Positions 16,344 to 25,214 of a stretch of 64,000 nucleotides of DNA are shown one piece after another (position 1 is the first letter of the stretch; every line of letters starts with the position of its first letter). The stretch covers positions 248,001-312,000 of the forward strand of contig JAKAUC010000009.1 in assembly GCA_021827865.1 (NCBI GenBank). The letters are read 5' to 3'. Source of the stretch: an archaeon (GTDB lineage Archaea; Thermoproteota; Nitrososphaeria; Nitrososphaerales; Gagatemarchaeaceae). The notes beneath the pieces were generated by a model. It saw nothing but the letters and a program-made list of their open reading frames with translations. It had not been told where the DNA came from and ran no database searches. A program made the position numbers and the translations under genes.

Positions 16344-16515
16344 GGCGAGTAGCACCCTGGGCCCCGTCGACCAAAGCGTCCGCGAGCATGACCAGCCTCA
16401 AGGCGTCCGCCTCCGCTGCGAAGGCCCTCAGCCAGGGCGCGCCGTCGACGGCCTCCTCCTCGCACAGATTGCACTCTCACGTCCACAGGGAGGACAATCG
16501 GAGGTTTCTAAAGCC

Positions 16516-17484
16516 ATGTCAGCCTGTGAACCTTTTCATAATCCATCGCCGCCGCCCGGTGGAGAGACCTTTCTGAAACCATCAATCATAGTGCATGGAG
16601 GGGCGGGGAGCGGCAGGTATCGGGAGGAGGACCCGAGGTTCGCAGGCCTGGTCGGGGCGGTGGAGGCCGGGCTGGCGGCGATGAAGAAAGGGTCAGGGAC
16701 CGACGGCGCGGTGGCGGCCGTCGGGAGCATGGAAGACTCAGGGCTGTTCAACTGCGGCAGGGGGGCCTGCCTGACGGCCGAGGGGCGGGTCGAGCTCGAC
16801 GCGGCCGTGATGAGCGGGGACGGGCTCGCCGGGGCGGGGGTGGGGAACGTGACGTCGACGCACCGGCCGGTCGCCCTGGCGAGATGGGTGATGGACAACA
16901 CCGAGCACGTCCTGCTCGTGGGGGAGAGGACCAGGGACTACGTGAAGCTCGCCAGGCTGGAGGTGGAGGAGCTGACCCCGTCGGAGGCGTCGGCCGCCAG
17001 GTTCGAGGCGATCAGCAAGGAGGCGAGGCATAGGGGGGCCCTCCGGCTCGTCAGGAGGTTCAAGACTGGAGACACTGTCGGCGCGGTGGCCGTGGGCTCG
17101 GACGGGGTCCCGGCGGCCGCGGTCAGCACCGGAGGGAGGTGGATGAAGCTCCCGGGGAGGGTGGGGGACTCGGCCATACTGGGGGCCGGCCTCTTCGCCG
17201 ACTCGAAGCTGGGGGCGGCCTGCGCCACCGGGACAGGGGAGGATATAATCAGGGTGGGGCTCTGCATGAGGGCCTGCGAGTACATGGAGGCGGGGACAGC
17301 ACAGAGGGCGGCCGCCAGGTCCATAGACCGCATCAGCAGGGTCCGCGGCAGGGGGAACGCGGGCATAATCACAGTGGACCTGAAGGGGAGGGTCGGCGCG
17401 GCCTTCAACACCGAGGCCATGGGGAGGGCGTGGTTCGACGAAGTGAAGGGGAGGGTCGTCGCCACCGTCGGGCCGGACCGCTAG
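16516..17484 (+). CDS. Isoaspartyl peptidase / L-asparaginase (Ntn hydrolase)
   Basis: 322 aa. 'KPSIIVHGGAGSG' is the family N-terminal signature. 'GTDGAVAAVGSMEDSGLFNCGRG' follows. The autocleavage site is GD-TVGAVAVG (Thr nucleophile exposed after self-processing), then GRVGDSAILGAGLFAD and GTGEDIIR. Two subunits form after cleavage. It hydrolyses beta-aspartyl dipeptides or asparagine, in protein repair or Asn catabolism. The ATG at 16516 is the only ATG close to the conserved region. It is divergent from PadR. Confidence 0.87.
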   Translation: MSACEPFHNPSPPPGGETFLKPSIIVHGGAGSGRYREEDPRFAGLVGAVEAGLAAMKKGSGTDGAVAAVGSMEDSGLFNCGRGACLTAEGRVELDAAVMSGDGLAGAGVGNVTSTHRPVALARWVMDNTEHVLLVGERTRDYVKLARLEVEELTPSEASAARFEAISKEARHRGALRLVRRFKTGDTVGAVAVGSDGVPAAAVSTGGRWMKLPGRVGDSAILGAGLFADSKLGAACATGTGEDIIRVGLCMRACEYMEAGTAQRAAARSIDRISRVRGRGNAGIITVDLKGRVGAAFNTEAMGRAWFDEVKGRVVATVGPDR

Positions 17485-17521
17485 GCGCAGAGGGCTCTCG
17501 AGCATAGAGGGTGATGGTCGT

Positions 17522-18007
17522 TTGAAGCGAAGGACGCCGAAGGGGGTCTGGGCCCTGCGAGGGGTCACCGTTGCCGTCGCCCTGGTCGCCCTGCTGGTCG
17601 TCGGCTCCGTCGCCTACTCCGCCTACGAGGACTACAGCGCCCTGAGGTCAGGGCTGGCGTCGGGGAACAGGCCCATAGCCGGGACCGCCCTCTACGACCA
17701 GGCGACCGGGGCGGAGACCGTGTCCATCAACGTCACCGTCTCGAACAGAGGGCTCTACCCCCTGAACGTCACGATCTCCTGCTCGTCGTCCAGCCCTGAC
17801 GTGCAGTGCCAGACGGGGGGCGGGGTGGTCCCGCCGGGGCAGCAGCAGGTCGTCCGCTTCGAGATGACCGTGTCCGACGTCCAGCAGTTCCTCGCCTCCG
17901 GCAATCACCAGGTCAACGGGACCGTGGACCTGGCCCTGGAGCCGTTCGCTGAGCTGTCGGTGGGGGTGAACTTCACGGGGCTGATCCAGGTTCCAGGGGG
18001 TCCCTGA
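17522..18007 (+). CDS. Membrane-anchored extracellular beta-sandwich protein
   Basis: 161 aa from a TTG. One N-terminal membrane helix (about 14-32), then an extracytoplasmic domain with 'AETVSINVTVSNRGLYPLNVTISC' and GVVPPGQQQVVRF, the layout of LEA14/WHy-like or CARDB-like immunoglobulin-type folds. The family is not certain. It is cotranscribed with the next gene (1-bp gap). Confidence 0.55.
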   Translation: MKRRTPKGVWALRGVTVAVALVALLVVGSVAYSAYEDYSALRSGLASGNRPIAGTALYDQATGAETVSINVTVSNRGLYPLNVTISCSSSSPDVQCQTGGGVVPPGQQQVVRFEMTVSDVQQFLASGNHQVNGTVDLALEPFAELSVGVNFTGLIQVPGGP

Positions 18008-18008
18008 G

Positions 18009-18455
18009 ATGTCATTCGGCAGGCAGGTCACGACGAGGAGGAGGGTGCTCAGCGCGGCCTGGGCCCTGGTCGTCAACGTGATATTCTGGATAGTTGTCCC
18101 CTACTACCTCGGCTTCTTCCTGGTGAGGTACGTCCCGGGCATACCCCTGGCCATCCCCACCTTCGTCTACGAGTTCGGCATCATGTTCACGGTCCTCGAC
18201 GTCGGCGCCGCCCTGCTCCAGGGGTTGGCCGCCTCGGTCCCGTTCCTCTCCGGGGCCGCAATCCTCAGCGCCGTCTACCTCTGGCTGGTCACCAACGGCG
18301 GGGACATGCGCGTCACTGCGGCCGGGGCGACCATCGGCCTGGAGTTCCAGCTGATGCTGTACGTCCTCATACTCCCGTCTCTTTGGGCGGCCCTGAGGGC
18401 CCCCTTGTCCTATCTCGCCTGGAGGGGCGCGGCCGTCGAGGAAGGGCCCGCCTAG
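18009..18455 (+). CDS. Small polytopic membrane protein of unknown function
   Basis: 148 aa with three or four hydrophobic segments (about 15-40, 50-80 and 100-130). It starts one base after the stop of the anchored extracellular protein, so the two likely act together at the membrane. The family is not recognised. Its 3' end overlaps the cyclase gene by 4 bp, tail to tail. Confidence 0.55.
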   Translation: MSFGRQVTTRRRVLSAAWALVVNVIFWIVVPYYLGFFLVRYVPGIPLAIPTFVYEFGIMFTVLDVGAALLQGLAASVPFLSGAAILSAVYLWLVTNGGDMRVTAAGATIGLEFQLMLYVLILPSLWAALRAPLSYLAWRGAAVEEGPA

Positions 18456-20365
18456 GCCGGGAGCCCGACCTTCCTGCAGAACTCGGCGAAGCGCGGGTCC
18501 CTGCGGAGGGGCTCGGTGAGAGGGTCGACCTTGACGAAGGCGTACCAGGAGTGCCTCTCGGCCTGCTCCATCAGCGCGGCGTAGGCCTCGTCCATCCTCC
18601 CCAGGACCTGGTTGATCAGGACCATCCCGGTGCTCCGGATGTTGGGGGGAGCCCCCGAGAGCTTCGCCAGGGCGTCCTCGGCCCCCTTGGTGTCCCCCTT
18701 GACCCCGGCGATCACCCCCGTGATGACGACTGTCTGCGCGTCTCCAGGCTCGAGGGCCTCGACCGCGGCGTAGGCCTCCTCCGCCTTCGCGATGTCGCCG
18801 AGCTGCAGGTAGACGGTCCCGGCCCCGGCGTAGGCGACGATGGAGTTGGGGCTGAGGGCCTTCAGAGCGGCGTAGACCTGGAGGGCCTCGTCCGTCCTCC
18901 CAGCCATCCGCAGCATCGTCCCGAGGGAGTTCGCCATGCCGGCCGAGAGGGGGTCCAGGGAGAGGGCCTTCCTGCTGGCCGCGATCCCCTCCTCGAGGGA
19001 CCCGTGGGTGGCCAAGTTGACCCCCAGGATGTGGTGGGCCACGGCCAGGTTGGGGTTCAGCCTGATCGCAGTCTCGAGCTCCGCCATGCACTCGTCGAAG
19101 CGGTCGAAGGCGGTGTAGACGTCGGCCATGGCCGCGTGGGCCTCGGCCAGGTCGGGGGCCAGCTGCAGGGCCTTCTTCGCGGCAGCGTCCGCGCTGGCGA
19201 CGGCGGCGGCGAGGTCCTGCTCCGACGAGGCAAGGAACCAGTAGGTCCGCGCCAGGCAGGCGTAGGCCCTGGCGAACGAAGGCTCCTTCTTCACCGCGGC
19301 CTCGAAGAGTGACCTCGCCTCCCTGAGGTTGGCCGGGCTCCCCTCCCCCAGGCGGTGCAGCCCCCGAAGGTACAGCACGTAGGCCTCGGAGCCCACCTTC
19401 GGCTCCCCCAGGGCGGCTGCGTCGTCCACCAGCTTGAGCTTCAGGGCGCCGGCCACGTTCTCGGCCACCGAGCTCTGTACCTCGAAGACGTCGTCGAGGG
19501 TCCGGTCGTAGTTCTCGGCCCAGAGGTGCCCCTCGGTGTTGGCGTTGATCAGCTGGGCCGTGACCCTGATCCTGTTCCCGGCCTTCCTGACGCTCCCCTC
19601 GAGGAGGGTCCCCACCTTCAGCTCCCTCCCTATCAGCGCGGCGTTCTTCCTCTCCTTCTTGTAGTTCATGGCCGAGGTCCGCGCTATCACTTCGAGCCCG
19701 TTCACGAAGGAGAGCCTCGTGATCAGCTCCTCGGTCAGGCCGTCGGCGAAGTACTCGTCGTTGGGGTCGGGGCTGAGGCTGACGAACGGGAGGACAGCGA
19801 CCCGCCTGGGGTTCAGCCCCGGCGCCTCTGCCCCGCCCTCCTTCTCCCAGGGCATCACCATCCTGTAGACCTCGGTCGCCCCGGAGACGTTCTTCAGCTC
19901 CCTCGCGCCGACGCTCACGAAGGGGAGGCCGAGCTTGTTCGAAACCGACTCGTAGACCATGCGGGTCACGCAGACCCCGCCGTCCTGGGCCAGGGGCTCT
20001 ATCCTCGAAGCGACGTTGACCGCGTCCCCCGAGATGTCCCCCTGGGACTCGACCACGTCCCCGAGGTGGACCCCGATCCTCAGGTGGACCCTCCTGTCTT
20101 CAGGGAGCGAGATGTTGAACTCGCGGACCCCCCTCTGGATGTCGTAGGCGCACCTGACGGCGTCCAGGGCGCTGCCGAACTCAACCATGAAAGCGTCGCC
20201 TATCGTCTTCACCTCCCTCCCGCCGTGGCGCGCGAGGATGGGCCTGACCACCTTGCGGTGCTCGTCGACCAGGGCCAGGGAGAGGGCTTCGTTCCTCTGC
20301 CCGAGGGCTGTGTACCCGACCATGTCCGTGAACATGATCGCCGCGAGCCGCCGGGTCTGGGACAA
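18452..20365 (-). CDS. Class III adenylate cyclase fused to TPR repeats
   Basis: 637 aa. The cyclase homology domain (1-170) has metal-binding D14 (MFTDMVGYT) and D57 (IGDAFMVEF), adenine-selecting K53 and D114, and N117/R121 (GDAVNVASR), so ATP is the predicted substrate, giving cAMP. Residues 185-310 resemble the TolB/FlgO-like linker of bacterial cyclase-TPR proteins (RVAVLPFVSLSPDPNDEYFADG). At least seven TPR units fill 330-637. No membrane segment. The TTG at 20365 lies below the TTTAAC TATA element; the open frame upstream overlaps the divergent promoter and is not coding. Class III cyclases of this build are mainly bacterial. Confidence 0.87.
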   Translation of the reverse strand: MSQTRRLAAIMFTDMVGYTALGQRNEALSLALVDEHRKVVRPILARHGGREVKTIGDAFMVEFGSALDAVRCAYDIQRGVREFNISLPEDRRVHLRIGVHLGDVVESQGDISGDAVNVASRIEPLAQDGGVCVTRMVYESVSNKLGLPFVSVGARELKNVSGATEVYRMVMPWEKEGGAEAPGLNPRRVAVLPFVSLSPDPNDEYFADGLTEELITRLSFVNGLEVIARTSAMNYKKERKNAALIGRELKVGTLLEGSVRKAGNRIRVTAQLINANTEGHLWAENYDRTLDDVFEVQSSVAENVAGALKLKLVDDAAALGEPKVGSEAYVLYLRGLHRLGEGSPANLREARSLFEAAVKKEPSFARAYACLARTYWFLASSEQDLAAAVASADAAAKKALQLAPDLAEAHAAMADVYTAFDRFDECMAELETAIRLNPNLAVAHHILGVNLATHGSLEEGIAASRKALSLDPLSAGMANSLGTMLRMAGRTDEALQVYAALKALSPNSIVAYAGAGTVYLQLGDIAKAEEAYAAVEALEPGDAQTVVITGVIAGVKGDTKGAEDALAKLSGAPPNIRSTGMVLINQVLGRMDEAYAALMEQAERHSWYAFVKVDPLTEPLRRDPRFAEFCRKVGLPA

Positions 20366-20467
20366 GGCGCAGGGCCTTGGGCGGATGCTGGCGTTAAATC
20401 CGTTGTGGGAGGATTCGGGCGGGAAGGGGAGATTTGTTAAAATCCCCTCCGGGCGGCCGGTGGGTCG

Positions 20468-21424
20468 TTGAAGGCGTACTGCGTTTCTCACAGGAAGGAC
20501 ATCGACGGCCTGGGCTCCGGCTCCCTGGCGGCCGCGGCCACGGGGGGGAAGGTCATACTCACCGACTACGACGACATGCTGGAGAGCCTGAGGAGGGTCC
20601 CGGACGACGCCGACAGGGTTGTGATAAGCGACCTCGGGGCAGACAGCGCCGACTTCGCTGGGTTCCTGGATGAGCTGAAGCGGCTGGCGAGGCACGCCGA
20701 GGTGACCTACATTGACCACCACTACCTCTCCGAGCCGGCCAGGAGGAAGGTGCTGAAGACGGGGGTGCGCCTCGTCCACGACGTCAACGAGTGCGCCTCC
20801 ATGCTCACCTACAAGACGTTCAGGGACCAGCTCCCGGCCGGGGCGGCCCTGGTGGCGCTGAGCGGCGCGGTGACGGACTACATGGACGACTCCCCCATGG
20901 GGAAGGAGATGATGGAGAAGATGGACAGGCACTTCGTCCTCGCGGAGTCGACGATGCTCGCCCTGGCCCTGGACAACAGGGGGTCAGAGGAGGGATACCC
21001 GGAGTCTCTGGTGGCCGAGATGATCAAGATGAAGAAGCCCCACGAGATGCCTGGGGTCCCCGAGGCCGCGGTCCGCCAGCTGGAGAAGGAGGCGAGCCTG
21101 GAGGACCTGGTGAAGGCGGGTGGGAAGAAGGAGGGGAGGCTGGCGTACATGGTCACCTCGGAGCACTCCACGGGGAACGTGGCCAAGGTCCTGATAGGCG
21201 CCTTCGACGTCCCGGTGGGGGTGGCGATGAAGCAGAAGCAGCCAGGGTGGTACGAGGTCAGCCTGAGGGGGACCAGCAGGTCCAAGGCCCATCTGGGGAG
21301 GACCATCTCGAAGATCGCCGCGGGCCTCGGTGGGAGCGGAGGGGGGCACCAGAAGGCGGCGGGGTGCAGGGTCCCCGCGTCCAAGGTCGACGAGATGATC
21401 GCTGCCCTGGCGAAGAAGGTCTAG
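20468..21424 (+). CDS. DHH-DHHA1 phosphoesterase
   Basis: 318 aa. Motifs: CVSHRKDIDGLGSG (H8, D11, D13), VVISDLGAD (D55), YIDHH (D83-H85), a fourth acid near VTDYMDD, and C-terminal DHHA1 'GGSGGGHQKAAGCRV'. These Mn-dependent enzymes degrade short oligonucleotides, cyclic dinucleotides or phosphorylated nucleotides; archaeal members include RecJ-like and NrnA-like types, and I cannot choose between them. The TTG start is about 28 nt below GTTAAAA. It shares a divergent promoter with the cyclase gene. Confidence 0.82.
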   Translation: MKAYCVSHRKDIDGLGSGSLAAAATGGKVILTDYDDMLESLRRVPDDADRVVISDLGADSADFAGFLDELKRLARHAEVTYIDHHYLSEPARRKVLKTGVRLVHDVNECASMLTYKTFRDQLPAGAALVALSGAVTDYMDDSPMGKEMMEKMDRHFVLAESTMLALALDNRGSEEGYPESLVAEMIKMKKPHEMPGVPEAAVRQLEKEASLEDLVKAGGKKEGRLAYMVTSEHSTGNVAKVLIGAFDVPVGVAMKQKQPGWYEVSLRGTSRSKAHLGRTISKIAAGLGGSGGGHQKAAGCRVPASKVDEMIAALAKKV

Positions 21425-22119
21425 GCCGCGCCCCTGGCGCCGCTGACGCACTTCGCGACCACCGCTCCGCCCATCTGCATCTCGTGGATGCTCGTCTCGC
21501 CGATGCAGCGGCCGAGGAGGGCCGTGAGCTCCGAGTTGTGCAGGAGCAGGTTGTAGGTGTCGAAAAGCGAGCCGTACCTCAGCCCCGACCTGCCGGTGGA
21601 CGCGAGGCCTATGACGCTGGGGACGACCCTGATGTAGAGCGCCAGGGCCAGCGCCCGGACGGGGTTGTCGGGCTTGCCGAGGTCGCAGAAGGCGAACCTC
21701 CCCCCGGGCTTTAGGACCCGCCTCAGCTGCGCCATGGCAGCCGGGAGGTCGTGGGCGTCCCTGACCGCGAAACCCGAGACCGCGCCGTCGAAGGCGCCGT
21801 CCCTGAACGGGAGCCGCTCGAAGACAGCCTGGACGGCGTTGGTGTACCCCGAAGCCCTGAGCATCGCCCTGGACGCGTCGAGGAGGACGGGCTCGCCCCC
21901 CGCCTTCTCCACAACCCTGGACATTGTCCCGGGCCCGGCCCCGAGGTCCAGGACGAGGTCCCCCCGCCGGGCGGCGAAGGAGGCGGCCTCGGCGCGCATC
22001 CTCCCGTCCTGGAAGAGGGAGATCCTGCTGGAGGCGGCCTCGTAGGACGGAACTATCTCCTGGAGGGAGTTGACCACGTAGGCCCACTTCCCCTGGAGCC
22101 CCGGGCGCCTGCTCTTCAA
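21421..22119 (-). CDS. UbiE/COQ5-type SAM methyltransferase
   Basis: 232 aa. SAM-binding LVLDLGAGPGTMSRVV, second motif LLDASRAML, then 'FERLPFRDGAFDGAVSGFAVRD' and LRRVLKPGGRFAFCDLGKP, all typical of UbiE/MenG-like enzymes that methylate demethylmenaquinone. With UbiA at 11636 it hints at quinone synthesis. The TTG start is about 27 nt below GTTTGAAAAC. It converges on the DHH gene with a 4-bp overlap. Confidence 0.8.
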   Translation of the reverse strand: MKSRRPGLQGKWAYVVNSLQEIVPSYEAASSRISLFQDGRMRAEAASFAARRGDLVLDLGAGPGTMSRVVEKAGGEPVLLDASRAMLRASGYTNAVQAVFERLPFRDGAFDGAVSGFAVRDAHDLPAAMAQLRRVLKPGGRFAFCDLGKPDNPVRALALALYIRVVPSVIGLASTGRSGLRYGSLFDTYNLLLHNSELTALLGRCIGETSIHEMQMGGAVVAKCVSGARGAA

Positions 22120-22256
22120 CGGTCTCGTCCGTGAGCGCCGCGGTTTTCAAACTTCCGGTCGGCCTTCGGCCAGAGTTTCAGGAAAGGGCCCCCCGACCTT
22201 CCGATTTTTCTCGCCAGGCTTATGTGCAAGCTGCGGAAGTTCGGGGACGAGCCAAG

Positions 22257-22487
22257 ATGGATGACGCAATCGTGGACAAGAAAGGAAGGATCTTGGTCCC
22301 GGAGGAGGTGAGGACCAAGCTCGACCTGAGGCCTGAGACGAGGCTGAAGGTGCGGACGATGGGGGACGAGATAGTCCTCTCCACCACGACGAAGATGGAC
22401 ATGACCGTCGCCCAGGGGAGGGAAGACAGGACAGTGTCCGTGGACGTCGTGAAGGCCTACGCCTGGGCGGGGCACCCAAAGTACTGA
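22257..22487 (+). CDS. AbrB/SpoVT-type swapped-hairpin DNA-binding protein
   Basis: 76 aa. 'DDAIVDKKGRILVPEEVRTKLDLRPETRLKVRTMGDEIVL' is the AbrB/MazE fold. A C-terminal tail follows (RTVSVDVVKAYAWAGHPKY). The start is the ATG at 22257; longer in-frame versions would run into the divergent ubiE promoter. It may be a transition-state-like regulator or an unpaired antitoxin, since no toxin gene is adjacent. Confidence 0.75.
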   Translation: MDDAIVDKKGRILVPEEVRTKLDLRPETRLKVRTMGDEIVLSTTTKMDMTVAQGREDRTVSVDVVKAYAWAGHPKY

Positions 22488-22523
22488 GGGGACGGGGGTG
22501 CGGTCGGGCCCTGGGCTCGCGGT

Positions 22524-23534
22524 CTAGGCCGAGGACCTGGAGGGGGTCGAGCGGGCCCTCCACACCATCCCCGAAACGTCTGAGATTATCTTCTCCCCCC
22601 TCCTGGTGTACCTGACGTTCCCCGCGGTAGGGATGTCGTTCACCAGGACAGCGAGGGCGTAGGCGTCCTCCCCCCTCATCACGATCCCCGCGTCGTTCAC
22701 CACCCCTCTGAGGGTCCCCGTCTTGTGGGCGAGGACGGCGTCCTTGGGGATCCCCCTCCGTATCCTGTTGGCCCCGGTCTCGCAGGCGGCCATGATCTCG
22801 AGGAACTCGTCGCTGAACTTCCCCAGGGCCCTCTCCGAGTACACCCGCCGGAAGGTCGCGACCAGGTCCCGGGGGGAGGTGACGTCGTCGTCCGTGGGGC
22901 CCTTCTGCCCCCCCGGCCGCTTGCGCTCCTCCTCTTTGAGGAGGGCGCCGAGCTCCCCCAGCGGGTGGACCCCCGAGAGCCTGTGGATGTTCCTCCGCAG
23001 CAGGCCGAAGGCCTCGTCCTTCGTCCCCCCGGGGTCGAGCCCCAATATGCGCAGGTAGCCCCTCACCTCGTCGGTCCTCAGCTCGTAGGCAAGGATGTCC
23101 TTGCAGGTCGACCTGACGGAGGTGTCCCTCAGGCCGAGCCAGGACACGGTGTCGGCTATGCTGTCGGGGCCGAGGTATCCGAAGAGGACGTCGGCGGCTG
23201 TGTTGTCGCTGATGATCATCATCAGCCGGGCGTAGTCCCTGAGCCTGAGGGGGGCCCCCTCCCCGACGTACTGCAGCACCCCCGACCCCGTCGCCCTGTC
23301 CGAGTCCTTGAGCTCGACCCTGGCCGCCGGGTCGAGGCGCCCCTCGTCGAAGCGGCGCAGCAGGTCGGCGAGGACGAAGACCTTGAAGACGCTGGCGGTA
23401 GCGAACTTTGAGCCTGGGTCCACCCAGGCGCTCTCTCCGCCGACGAGGGACATGTATCCGACCCCCACCCTCGCCCGGGCCTTCCCGCAGTACCGGGTCA
23501 GGGCCGCCTGGAGCCCCCCCGAGGCCTTGGTCAT
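22524..23534 (-). CDS. Class A beta-lactamase-like serine hydrolase, cytoplasmic
   Basis: 336 aa. Serine beta-lactamase/transpeptidase motifs: SVFK (S48-K51), SDN (109-111) and KTG (271-273, in HKTGTL). No signal peptide, no membrane helix. The residues between SDN and KTG include an insert rich in Lys, Arg and Gly, and the Omega-loop Glu is not obvious. Archaea lack murein, so a peptidoglycan role is unlikely; beta-lactam or other amide/ester hydrolysis is possible. It overlaps nnrD by 4 bp in an apparent operon with an HTH-PRTase. Confidence 0.82.
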   Translation of the reverse strand: MTKASGGLQAALTRYCGKARARVGVGYMSLVGGESAWVDPGSKFATASVFKVFVLADLLRRFDEGRLDPAARVELKDSDRATGSGVLQYVGEGAPLRLRDYARLMMIISDNTAADVLFGYLGPDSIADTVSWLGLRDTSVRSTCKDILAYELRTDEVRGYLRILGLDPGGTKDEAFGLLRRNIHRLSGVHPLGELGALLKEEERKRPGGQKGPTDDDVTSPRDLVATFRRVYSERALGKFSDEFLEIMAACETGANRIRRGIPKDAVLAHKTGTLRGVVNDAGIVMRGEDAYALAVLVNDIPTAGNVRYTRRGEKIISDVSGMVWRARSTPSRSSA

Positions 23535-24397
23535 GACAGCCTATCGAACGGTTTCAGAGCGTTTGCGACCTCGTTTGCAACGTCGGAGGCGGTGATGTGC
23601 AGGCCGAGCCTCTTCACGGCCTCCAGCCCCGCCGCGCCGTTGACGTAGGCCGCGGCGCAGGCCGCCTCGAAGGGCGGGACCTTCTTCGCCAGGAGCCCGG
23701 CCGTTATCCCTGTGAGGACGTCCCCGGTCCCCCCGACCGTCATGGCGGGGGAGTGGGTCTCGTTGAAGGCGACCCTGTCCCCGTCGGAGACGATGTCCGT
23801 GGGCCCCTTGAGGAGGACAGTGACACCCCCTCTCTTGGCCTGGGCGGCGACCACCTCGGCCCTCCCCTCCCTGTCGTCTGGGAGGGTGACGCCGAACAGC
23901 CGCTCGAACTCCCTGGCGTGGGGGGTGACCACCGAGCCCGTCCCCCTGATGGAAGGGATCACCTGCTCCCTGAGGGCGTCGGCGTCCACCACCAGCGACC
24001 TACCCTCGCCCTTCATCTGGTTGAGCGCCTGGGCCACCGACTCCGGCTTCTGGGGGCCGAGGCCGGGCCCCACTGCGAACACGTCCGGGTCGCGGACCCA
24101 GGACAGGAGCTTCGACACGTTCCCCCGGGTGAGCTTTGAGTCTGGGAGGGGGACGACGATGAAGTCCGGGGACAGGGCCCTGACCGAGCCCGCGATCTGG
24201 GCCGGGACGGCGAGGAACACCAGGTCCACCCCGGCACGCATGGCCCCGCTGGCGCAGAGGAACGGCGCCCCGTGGTAGAGCCTGCTCCCCCCGACAACGC
24301 AGACCGTCCCGTTCATCCTCTTGTGGGCGTCCCTCCTCCTCGGGGGGATGGCCCTGGCGACGAAGTCCGAGTCTATTGTGATGCTCATTGGTCCCAC
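23531..24397 (-). CDS. nnrD: ADP-dependent NAD(P)H-hydrate dehydratase
   Basis: 288 aa. 'RRRDAHKRMNGTVCVVGGSRLYHGAPFLCASGAMRAG', FAVGPGLG, LVVDADAL, VVTPHAREFERL, LLKGPTDIV and TVGGTGDVLTGITAG are the NnrD/CARKD signatures (GTGD with the catalytic Asp). It repairs hydrated NADH and NADPH. The usual epimerase domain (NnrE) is absent, so this is a single-domain form. Translationally coupled to both neighbours. Confidence 0.92.
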   Translation of the reverse strand: MGPMSITIDSDFVARAIPPRRRDAHKRMNGTVCVVGGSRLYHGAPFLCASGAMRAGVDLVFLAVPAQIAGSVRALSPDFIVVPLPDSKLTRGNVSKLLSWVRDPDVFAVGPGLGPQKPESVAQALNQMKGEGRSLVVDADALREQVIPSIRGTGSVVTPHAREFERLFGVTLPDDREGRAEVVAAQAKRGGVTVLLKGPTDIVSDGDRVAFNETHSPAMTVGGTGDVLTGITAGLLAKKVPPFEAACAAAYVNGAAGLEAVKRLGLHITASDVANEVANALKPFDRLS

Positions 24398-25137
24398 TAG
24401 TAGCTGTAGCGCCTCTGCTTCTGCTCCAGCGTGACCAGGGACTCGATGGGGCAGGTGAGGCCGAGCCTCTCCTTCAGCTTCTGCATGGACTGGTCCACCG
24501 AGGCTATGGCGAAGACCCCGACTATCTTTGCCCTCCCCTTCTCCGCCATCCTGGTCAGCGCCTCGATGGTCGTCCCTGACCGGACCAGGTCGTCGACCAC
24601 CAGGAGGTGCTCCCCCCTCTTCATGGACGTCTTGGGGAGGTAGAGGTACTTCACCGACGAGGGGGAGTACACTGCCTTCTGCTCGACGAACTCCTCCACC
24701 CCCAGCTCCCTCTCGGACCTTGCGACCGCCAGCCTCACGTTGAACTCCCCGGCGACTTCGGTGGCAAGAGGGATGCCGTCCACCTCCATGGTCACCACCC
24801 TGTCCACGGTCGCCACGCTGAACTCGCTGTAGACCACCTTCGCTATCTGCCTCAGGAGGCCGACGTTGTTCACCACCTCGCTGATGTCGTAGGACCCGTC
24901 CTGGGAGATCTTGACCGAGTCCATGACCATCTTCCGGAGCAGCTTCTCCCTGAATGTCGCGATGAACTTCTCGGAGCGGGCCGCGCTCGGGAGGACGTGC
25001 CCCCGGACGTACCTGCTCAGTATCGGGGCCGAGAGCCCCAGGACCGCGGAGAGCTCCCTGTAGCTGTAGCTCTTCTTCAGCGTCGCGAGGAGCTCCACCG
25101 AGGAGATGCGGGTCTTCACGTCCGCAACCCTGCTCAT
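24397..25137 (-). CDS. HTH-phosphoribosyltransferase regulator (GfcR-like)
   Basis: 246 aa. N-terminal HTH (YSYRELSAVLGLSAPILSRY, with VRGHVLPS following) and a C-terminal type I PRTase domain with PRPP loop LLVVDDLVRSGTT. This layout matches archaeal GfcR-like proteins, where the PRTase domain senses nucleotides or sugar phosphates to control transcription. Orotate or purine PRTase activity is also possible. First gene of the operon with nnrD and the beta-lactamase-like gene. Confidence 0.8.
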   Translation of the reverse strand: MSRVADVKTRISSVELLATLKKSYSYRELSAVLGLSAPILSRYVRGHVLPSAARSEKFIATFREKLLRKMVMDSVKISQDGSYDISEVVNNVGLLRQIAKVVYSEFSVATVDRVVTMEVDGIPLATEVAGEFNVRLAVARSERELGVEEFVEQKAVYSPSSVKYLYLPKTSMKRGEHLLVVDDLVRSGTTIEALTRMAEKGRAKIVGVFAIASVDQSMQKLKERLGLTCPIESLVTLEQKQRRYSY

Positions 25138-25214
25138 GGTGGAGAGTTGGCAGGGGTGTGTAGATTAGTCTTGTCCCTATGGTACATGTTTTCGCATTTA
25201 TTCTCCGCGGAGGC

